Of a DNA stretch of 64,000 bases, positions 58,225-64,000 are shown piece after piece. The notes under the pieces are model-generated. The model was not told the DNA's origin. It saw only the letters and a program-made list of their open reading frames with translations, and searched no databases. The stretch is from Halomonas borealis (GTDB taxonomy: Bacteria > Pseudomonadota > Gammaproteobacteria > Pseudomonadales > Halomonadaceae): NCBI RefSeq assembly GCF_004798905.1, contig NZ_SDMO01000005.1:62001-126000 (forward strand), written 5' to 3'. The translations under genes and the position numbers were made by a program. Numbering within the stretch: the stretch's first letter is position 1; the number at the start of each line of letters is the position of its first letter.

Positions 58225-59361
58225 ATGGCCGGTTTACTGCCCGACGTCGACCCCGACGGACTGCTCGAGTATTCGGTGGTCTACACGGATCGCTCCCTCA
58301 ATCACATGTCGCAGTGCTTCCAGCAGGTGATGCGCGATATCTCCGCCTCGCTGAAGCGCGTCTATCGCGCCCATTCGGCGATCATCGTCCCCGGCAGCGG
58401 TACCTTCGGCATGGAGGCAGTGGCTCGCCAGTTCGCCACCGACCGACGCTGCCTGGTGATCCGCAACGGCTGGTTCAGCTATCGCTGGAGCCAGATCCTG
58501 GAGCGCGGCCAGATCCCCTCGGATCTCTATATCCGCAAGGCCCAGCGCCTCGATGGCGATGATCCGTCGTCGCCCTTCTCGCCGCCGCCCATCGAGGAAG
58601 TGCTGGAGACGATCCAGGACCAGCAGCCCGACCTGATTTTCATGCCCCACGTGGAAACCGCCTCCGGCATCAAGCTGCCCGACGACTACATTCGACGCCT
58701 CTCCGCGGCCATCCACGACCAGAACGGCCTGCTGGTGCTCGACTGCATCGCCTCCGGCAGCGACTGGGTGGACATGCAGGATACCGGCGTCGATATCCTG
58801 ATCAGCGCGCCGCAGAAGGGCTGGAGCGGCTCGCCCTGCTGCGCCATGGTGATGATGTCGCGGCTGGCCCGGGAGATCATCGAGGAGACCGAGAGCTCCA
58901 GCTTCGCCTGCGACCTCAAGAAGTGGCTGTCGATCATGGAGACCTACGAGGGCGGTGGCCACGCCTACCACGCCACCCTGCCCACCGACGGCCTGCGCAC
59001 CCTGCGTGATGTCATCCTCGAGGCCGAACAATACGGCCTCGACACGCTGCAGACCGAGCAGCTCGAGCTCGGCCGTCGGGTACGCGAGCGGCTCGCCGAA
59101 CGCGGCTATCGAAGCGTCGCCGCCCCGGGCTTCGAGGCCCCCGGCGTGGTGGTCAGCTATACCCGGGATGCCGAGCTCGGCGCCAAGTTCGCCGCCCACG
59201 GTCTACAGGTGGCCACCGGTGTGCCGCTGATGTGCAACGAGGGCGAGGAGTTCCGCACCTTCCGCATCGGCCTGTTCGGCTTCGACAAGCTGCATGACAT
59301 CGAGCGCACCCTGACGAGCCTCGATCAGGCGCTGACCCGCATCGAGAGCGCCGATGAATAA
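58225..59361 (+). CDS. Class V PLP-dependent aminotransferase
   Basis: A 378-residue enzyme of the alanine-glyoxylate/serine-pyruvate aminotransferase family. GSGTFGMEAVARQF binds PLP phosphate, DCIASGSDWVDM has the PLP aspartate, and the Schiff-base lysine is in SAPQKGWSG. FRIGLFGF near the end is typical of this branch. Substrates not defined. The ATG used has GGAG 7 bp upstream; another ATG is 12 bp earlier. Divergent from the barrel gene. Confidence 0.9.
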   Translation: MAGLLPDVDPDGLLEYSVVYTDRSLNHMSQCFQQVMRDISASLKRVYRAHSAIIVPGSGTFGMEAVARQFATDRRCLVIRNGWFSYRWSQILERGQIPSDLYIRKAQRLDGDDPSSPFSPPPIEEVLETIQDQQPDLIFMPHVETASGIKLPDDYIRRLSAAIHDQNGLLVLDCIASGSDWVDMQDTGVDILISAPQKGWSGSPCCAMVMMSRLAREIIEETESSSFACDLKKWLSIMETYEGGGHAYHATLPTDGLRTLRDVILEAEQYGLDTLQTEQLELGRRVRERLAERGYRSVAAPGFEAPGVVVSYTRDAELGAKFAAHGLQVATGVPLMCNEGEEFRTFRIGLFGFDKLHDIERTLTSLDQALTRIESADE

Positions 59362-59388
59362 CGGCTGATCGAACTATGGCGCCACGAC

Positions 59389-59429
59389 AAACCAACAGGG
59401 CGGCCCTTCGCGGGCCGCCCTGTTGGTTT
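59389..59429. terminator. Long terminator hairpin after the aminotransferase
   Basis: A perfect 18-bp stem AAACCAACAGGGCGGCCC/GGGCCGCCCTGTTGGTTT around a TTCGC loop, between the convergent aminotransferase and YIP1 genes. A/T runs on both sides are short, so efficiency is uncertain. Confidence 0.8.
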
Positions 59430-59487
59430 GAGTGCATCGGTGTTGAGTGTATCGGAGGCGAGTGCGTCGATATGGACGCTCGCGAGA

Positions 59488-60096
59488 TCAGCCACCGATC
59501 AGCGACAGGATGATCCGCTCGCCATAGCCCCACAGCAGCACGGTGATGCCCAGCAGCACTTCCAGCAACAGCACACCGACGGCCAGGGTCACGCTTGAGA
59601 CGATGAAGCCCTCTTCGTTGTCGATCCCCAGGAAGGACGGGATGCCGAGATAGAGCAGGTAGGCCGTATAGCAGAGCCCGATGACACCGGCGAGCAGGCA
59701 CAGCCAGATCAACGGATAGACCGCCACGACGCCACTGAGGAACATCGGCGTCGCCACATAGCCCGCAAACACGATGCACTGGCTCTGGCTCGGCGGCCGG
59801 GTGTAGCGCTTGGCCATGTAGCGAATGACCTTGCCCACCGCATAGACCGCCGCCAGGATCACCAGATAGAAGACGACCCCGGCGCCGAGGGCGTCCAGGT
59901 AACCGAGCTGGATCGTCGTTCCTCCACCGAGGCTCCACCCCACTTGGGTGGTGCCGATGTAGGAACAGATCACGGGGATGGCTGCCAACAGCAGCACGTG
60001 GTGTTCGTAGAGGTGGGTGAGCGTCTCGCGCTCTTCCTTGATCTGCTGCCACTCGCGCTTCGGATGGGCGAGGATGCCCCAGGCATGTGTCAACAT
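59488..60096 (-). CDS. YIP1-family membrane protein
   Basis: A 202-residue protein. ILAHPKREWQQIKEE at the N-terminus and about five hydrophobic helices from residue 33 onward (HVLLLAAIPVICSYIGT, VVFYLVILAAVYAVGKVI, IVFAGYVATPMFLSGVV) match bacterial YIP1 proteins. Function unknown. GGAGG before the ATG; the longer upstream frame is antisense-like and rejected. Confidence 0.85.
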   Translation of the reverse strand: MLTHAWGILAHPKREWQQIKEERETLTHLYEHHVLLLAAIPVICSYIGTTQVGWSLGGGTTIQLGYLDALGAGVVFYLVILAAVYAVGKVIRYMAKRYTRPPSQSQCIVFAGYVATPMFLSGVVAVYPLIWLCLLAGVIGLCYTAYLLYLGIPSFLGIDNEEGFIVSSVTLAVGVLLLEVLLGITVLLWGYGERIILSLIGG

Positions 60097-60203
60097 GGCA
60101 TTCCCTCCTGCCGGGGACGGACCAGGCTGGCCCGCCACAAAGTGTCTCTGCACCGACAAGTATAGACAGAGATCGGGGAGATCTTCCGCCAACGGTAACG
60201 CGT

Positions 60204-61106
60204 TCAGCCCACGGCAGCGATCAACGGTGTGCTCGGCAGCAGGCTCGACTCCACCGACATCATCACGCTCAGCGCGGTGATGGTGAGGATCGAGAAACCG
60301 AACACTCGCTTCGCCCAACGCTCCGCGTTGTCGGTCCAGTAGCCCTGCATGGCCAGGTACAGCCAGTAGACGCCCATCACCAGCGCCACGGCGAAGTAAC
60401 CTGGCCCTGCATAGCCTGCCACACTCAGCGCCAGGGAGGCGAAGAGGAAGGCCACGACATAGCCGAGGATATAGTGTTTGGCCGTGGTGATACCGCGCAC
60501 CACGGGGAGCACGGGAATCCGCGCCGCCTCGTAGTCCTTGAAGCGGAAGATGGCGATGGCATAGGAATGCGGCATCTGCCACAGGCAGAAGATCACCAGC
60601 AGCGTCAACGCACCGACATCGAACTGGCCGGTCACCGCGCAGTAGCCCACCACCGGCGGCATCGCCCCGGAGAGGCTGCCCACCAGGGTGCCGTACTCGG
60701 AGCGACGCTTCAGCCACAGGCTGTAGGCGCCGACATAGATGGCGAAACCGAAGGCCGCCAGGCCCACGGTCACGGCGTTGGTGAACGCCACCAGCAGGGC
60801 GAAGCCGGCGACCCCGAGCAGGGTCGCGAAGCGCAGCGTCGCCGCCACCGACAGCCGCCCCTGCACCAGGGGCCGGCTGCGAGTACGCTCCATCACCGCA
60901 TCGATATCACGATCGATGACGTTGTTGTAGGCGCACCCGGAGGCGATCACCAGCGACAATCCGACCAGCGTGGCCAGCAGCAGCCAGGGATCGACCTGGC
61001 CCTGGGCGGCCAGGAAGAAGCCGCCCAGCACCGAGATGGCATTGCCACCGATGATCCCTGGCTTGGTCAGCGCCAGGTAGTCCCGGCGCCGCGAGGAGGT
61101 CACCAT
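60204..61106 (-). CDS. cyoE: Protoheme IX farnesyltransferase (heme O synthase)
   Basis: A 300-residue polytopic enzyme adding the farnesyl group to heme b to make heme O for the oxidase. [39 protein letters not shown] (the prenyl diphosphate aspartate motif), and [20 protein letters not shown] are visible. The ATG shares one base with the cyoD stop (TGATG). Last gene of the cyo operon. Confidence 0.96.
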   Translation of the reverse strand: MVTSSRRRDYLALTKPGIIGGNAISVLGGFFLAAQGQVDPWLLLATLVGLSLVIASGCAYNNVIDRDIDAVMERTRSRPLVQGRLSVAATLRFATLLGVAGFALLVAFTNAVTVGLAAFGFAIYVGAYSLWLKRRSEYGTLVGSLSGAMPPVVGYCAVTGQFDVGALTLLVIFCLWQMPHSYAIAIFRFKDYEAARIPVLPVVRGITTAKHYILGYVVAFLFASLALSVAGYAGPGYFAVALVMGVYWLYLAMQGYWTDNAERWAKRVFGFSILTITALSVMMSVESSLLPSTPLIAAVG

Positions 61107-61435
61107 CACCCGATCATCATGTTCAGGTGGAGGTTGTGCATGATCCATAGTGAACCTCCAATGACCAGGACCAGGATCGCCACGGTGAAGACGAAGGAGG
61201 TGACGTTCCAGCCCTCGTCCGTCTTGGTGCTCATGTGCATGAACAGGATCAGCTGCACGAGCACCTGGGCCACGGCGGTGGCCACGATGATCAACAGTGT
61301 CACCGCGGTCGAGAACGAGCCGGTCATCACCACCCCGAACGGGATGATGGTCAGCACGATGGACAGGATCAGGCCGATCACATAGGACTTGACGCTGCCG
61401 TGGCTGTGCTCGGCATGAGAGGCATGTCCGCTCAT
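61106..61435 (-). CDS. cyoD: Cytochrome o ubiquinol oxidase subunit IV
   Basis: A 109-residue protein with three transmembrane helices (about 16-36, 43-68, 79-101) and the family segments [20 protein letters not shown] and [20 protein letters not shown]. Needed for oxidase assembly. One base from the cyoC stop. Confidence 0.95.
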   Translation of the reverse strand: MSGHASHAEHSHGSVKSYVIGLILSIVLTIIPFGVVMTGSFSTAVTLLIIVATAVAQVLVQLILFMHMSTKTDEGWNVTSFVFTVAILVLVIGGSLWIMHNLHLNMMIG

Positions 61436-61436
61436 A

Positions 61437-62051
61437 TCACAGGACTCCCATCAGGTAGACGAAGGAGAAGACGCAGATCCAGACGATATCCAGGAAGTGC
61501 CAGAACAGGCTCAGGCACATGATCCGCGGACGCGTCATGTCGGTCAGGCCCTTCGTCTGCACCTGGATCAGCATCACCAGGATCCAGATCAGGCCGAAGA
61601 TCACGTGCAGGCCGTGGGTACCGACCAGCGTGAAGAAGGCCGACAGGAAGGCACTGCGATCCGGACCGTAACCGAGGTGGATCAGGTGGTTGAACTCGTA
61701 GGCTTCCAGGCCGATGAAGCCGGCACCGAGCAGGAAGGTCACACCCAGCCAGGTCTTCACCTGGGCCACCCGGTCGGCATTCATCGCCAACACCGCCATG
61801 CCGTAGGTGAAACTACTCACCAGCAGCAGGAAGGTGCTGATCAGGATCAACGGCAGCTCGAAGATCTCCGCCCCGGTCGGCCCATCGGCCGTGCCCCGGA
61901 GGAGCACGGCGTAGGTGGCGAACAGTGACCCGAAGATCACCAGGTCGCTCATCAGGTAGACCCAGAAACCGAACAGCTTGGTGCCGGAGGTATCGTGGTG
62001 ATCATGCTCGTGGGCATGATCATCCTGGTTGCTCAGGGTATCCGTAGACAT
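61437..62051 (-). CDS. cyoC: Cytochrome o ubiquinol oxidase subunit III
   Basis: A 204-residue subunit with five helices. [42 protein letters not shown] and the [12 protein letters not shown] end motif are typical. The N-terminus is His/Asp-rich ([13 protein letters not shown]). It starts directly after the cyoB stop. Confidence 0.96.
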   Translation of the reverse strand: MSTDTLSNQDDHAHEHDHHDTSGTKLFGFWVYLMSDLVIFGSLFATYAVLLRGTADGPTGAEIFELPLILISTFLLLVSSFTYGMAVLAMNADRVAQVKTWLGVTFLLGAGFIGLEAYEFNHLIHLGYGPDRSAFLSAFFTLVGTHGLHVIFGLIWILVMLIQVQTKGLTDMTRPRIMCLSLFWHFLDIVWICVFSFVYLMGVL

Positions 62052-64000
62052 TTATGCCTGCCCCCCTGCCTGGGTTGCATGGGTTGAAGACGAGGCGTCA
62101 GCTTCGACGCGCCGGCGATGCTCGCTCTCGATGCGTTCGACCTCGGCGGCGGGCACGTAATAGTCGACGTCCTCGCGGAAGATCCGCGCCATGAAGACGG
62201 CGAACATGCCGATGCCACCGACGATGGCGAGCCACCAGATGTGCCAGACCAGGGCGAAGCCGAACACGGTGGAGAGACCACCCAGGACCGGGCCTTCCCA
62301 AGTGTTCTTGGGCATGTGGATGTCCTGGTACGGCGCCTCGGACAGCGGCGCTACGCCACCATTGCGCTCCTTCATGCGCCAGAAGTCATCGACGCCTTCC
62401 ACCTCGGGCAGGTGCGCGAAGTTGTAGAACGGCGCCGGAGAAGACGTGGCCCACTCCAGGGTGCGCGCGCCCCAGGGATCGCCGGTAACGTCCTGGTTCT
62501 GCTTGCGGTCACGGATGCTGACGTAGAACTGGATCAGGGTGCAGGCGATGCCGGCGGCGATGATTACGGCGCCCACCCAGGCGACGATCATCAGCGGCTG
62601 CCAGTCACCATTCTCATAGGACTGCATGCGACGCACGGCACCGAAGAAGCTCAGCACGTACAGCGGCGTGAAGGCCACGTAGAAACCGATCAGCCAGCAC
62701 CAGAAGGAACGCTTGCCCCACTTCTCATTGAGGGTGAAGCCGAAGGCCTTCGGGAACCAGAAGGTCAGGCCCGCCAGCATGCCGAACACCACGCCGCCGA
62801 TGATGACGTTGTGGAAGTGGGCGATCACGAACAGGCTGTTGTGCAGCACGAAGTTGGCCGCCGGGATCGACAGCATCACACCCGTCATACCACCCAGGGA
62901 GAAGGTGATGATGAAGCCCAGGGTCCACAGCACCGGCGAGGTGAACTCGAGGCGACCGCGGTACATGGTGAACAGCCAGTTGAAGATCTTCACCCCGGTG
63001 GGGATGGCGATGATCATCGTCATGATGCCGAAGAAGGCATTGACGTTGGCGCCCGCGCCCATGGTGAAGAAGTGGTGCAGCCAGACGATGAACGACAGGA
63101 TGGTGATGGCGATGGTCGCCCATACCATGGTGCCGTAACCGAACAGGCGCTTGCGTGCGAAGGTCGAGATGACCTCGGAGAACACACCGAAGGCCGGCAG
63201 GATGAGAATGTACACCTCAGGATGGCCCCAGGCCCAGATGAGGTTGACGTACATCATCATGTTGCCACCGAGATCGGTGGTAAAGAAGTTCATGCCCAGG
63301 TAGCGATCCAGGGTCAGCAACGCGATGGTCGCGGTCAGGATCGGGAACGAGGCGATGATCAGGACGTTCGCGCACAGCGAGGTCCAGGTGAAGATGGGCA
63401 TGCGGAACATGCTCATGCCCTTGGTGCGCATCTTGATGATGGTGACGAAGAAGTTGATACCGGTCAGGGTCGTGCCGATCCCCGATATCTGCAACGCCCA
63501 TATCCAGTAATCCACCCCGACCCCGGGACTGTACTCCTTACCCGATAATGGGGCGTAGGCCAACCAGCCGGTCTTGGCGAACTCGCCGGCGAACAGCGAC
63601 ACGTTGACCAGGATCACGCCCGCCGCGAACAGCCAGAAGCTCAGGTTATTCAGGAACGGGAAGGCCACGTCGCGCGCACCGATCTGCAGCGGCACCACCA
63701 GGTTCATCAGGCCGATGACCATGGGCATGGCGACGAAGAAGATCATGATCACGCCGTGGGCGGTAAAGATCTGGTCATAGTGCGAGGGAGGTAAAAAGCC
63801 CTCGGCACCGCCGGACGCCATCATCTGCTGACTGCGCATCATGATGGCATCGGCGAAGCCACGTAGCAGCATCACCAGCGCCACGAGGAAGTACATGATG
63901 CCGAGCTTCTTGTGGTCGATGGAGGTGATCCATTCCGTCCACAGATAGCCCCACTTCTTGAAGTAGGTGATGGCGGCCATCAACGCGAGCCCACCGACGA
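62052..64000 (-). CDS. cyoB: Cytochrome o ubiquinol oxidase subunit I (5' end outside the window)
   Basis: Catalytic heme-copper subunit: 648 codons are visible and the frame stays open to the window edge. [12 protein letters not shown] at the edge matches the E. coli protein about 25 residues after its start, so the TTG or ATG near 63980 are not the true start. Seen: [14 protein letters not shown] (low-spin heme His), [15 protein letters not shown] (Cu-B His-Tyr pair), WLHHFFTMG and [10 protein letters not shown]. It reduces oxygen to water with ubiquinol and pumps protons. cyoA should lie just outside. Confidence 0.97.
   Translation of the reverse strand, partial: VGGLALMAAITYFKKWGYLWTEWITSIDHKKLGIMYFLVALVMLLRGFADAIMMRSQQMMASGGAEGFLPPSHYDQIFTAHGVIMIFFVAMPMVIGLMNLVVPLQIGARDVAFPFLNNLSFWLFAAGVILVNVSLFAGEFAKTGWLAYAPLSGKEYSPGVGVDYWIWALQISGIGTTLTGINFFVTIIKMRTKGMSMFRMPIFTWTSLCANVLIIASFPILTATIALLTLDRYLGMNFFTTDLGGNMMMYVNLIWAWGHPEVYILILPAFGVFSEVISTFARKRLFGYGTMVWATIAITILSFIVWLHHFFTMGAGANVNAFFGIMTMIIAIPTGVKIFNWLFTMYRGRLEFTSPVLWTLGFIITFSLGGMTGVMLSIPAANFVLHNSLFVIAHFHNVIIGGVVFGMLAGLTFWFPKAFGFTLNEKWGKRSFWCWLIGFYVAFTPLYVLSFFGAVRRMQSYENGDWQPLMIVAWVGAVIIAAGIACTLIQFYVSIRDRKQNQDVTGDPWGARTLEWATSSPAPFYNFAHLPEVEGVDDFWRMKERNGGVAPLSEAPYQDIHMPKNTWEGPVLGGLSTVFGFALVWHIWWLAIVGGIGMFAVFMARIFREDVDYYVPAAEVERIESEHRRRVEADASSSTHATQAGGQA

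Noticed and set aside
62118..63548. A 476-codon plus-strand frame opposite cyoB
   Set aside because: Shadow of CyoB; Asp/Glu/His/Gly-rich with no domain.

Overview
The window is a GC-rich, gene-dense chromosomal segment of a gammaproteobacterium. Gene content and protein resemblance (E. coli-like RNase II, SucA and CyoB, Pseudomonas-like sdh-suc order, osmoregulated glucan genes) fit a Halomonas-like or other Oceanospirillales organism; this is inference from remembered families, not a database match. Almost everything is housekeeping or conserved accessory metabolism. I see no transposase, integrase, phage module, CRISPR array or toxin-antitoxin pair.

Layout. 168-8287 (minus): an N-acetylglucosamine PTS operon, nagR-nagA-nagB(II)-EIIA/HPr/EI fusion-nagE plus a Cof-type HAD phosphatase, behind a promoter region with three TACCAAT repeats. 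8384-10506 (plus): RNase II (rnb). 10531-22086 (minus): a TCA-cycle cluster, sdhCDAB-sucA-sucB-lpd-sucCD, read from a TTGTCA/TATAAT promoter back to back with gltA (plus), which has its own TTGACA/TATAGT promoter. 23884-24434: a long gap with DnaA-box-like motifs and an AT-rich tract. 24435-26258 (minus): gltX with tRNA-Ala(GGC), tRNA-Glu(TTC) and a terminator downstream. 26896-30314: an XRE regulator with a degenerate S24-like tail, an unknown lipoprotein, dusA and an aspartoacylase-family hydrolase. 30391-37977: a TetR regulator, an NfeD/YqiJ-like membrane protein and a tolC-acrA-acrB type RND pump, linked by three similar 8-4-8 palindromes. 38281-47839: small accessory genes (Nif3-like protein, two Nudix hydrolases, 2OG oxygenase, MOSC protein, EamA transporter, enoyl-CoA hydratase, acyl-CoA dehydrogenase, methyltransferase, VOC protein, DUF4870 protein, LpxL-like acyltransferase). 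48028-51481: opgGH. 51527-54739: tenA and thiC, each behind its own TPP riboswitch. 54813-57417 (minus): a Zn/Cd/Pb P1B-ATPase with a MerR-type promoter. 57510-60096: an outer-membrane barrel protein, a class V aminotransferase and a YIP1 protein. 60204-64000 (minus): cyoB (cut by the window edge), cyoC, cyoD and cyoE of the bo3-type quinol oxidase.

How the genes work together. GlcNAc is imported and phosphorylated by the PTS, deacetylated and deaminated to fructose-6-phosphate. GltA, 2-oxoglutarate dehydrogenase, succinyl-CoA synthetase and succinate dehydrogenase form half of the TCA cycle, and quinol from Sdh can be oxidised by the Cyo oxidase. The envelope genes (RND pump, OpgGH, LpxL-like) fit an organism facing osmotic and toxic stress.

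The points most worth checking are a TPP riboswitch with two enlarged arms upstream of tenA, a possible TetR regulon visible from three operators, a NagE with a second EIIB domain that lacks the phospho-Cys, a SucB with tandem lipoyl domains, a TetR gene that appears to read through into its convergent neighbour, and a cluster of DnaA-box-like sites. I found no clearly undescribed multi-gene system.
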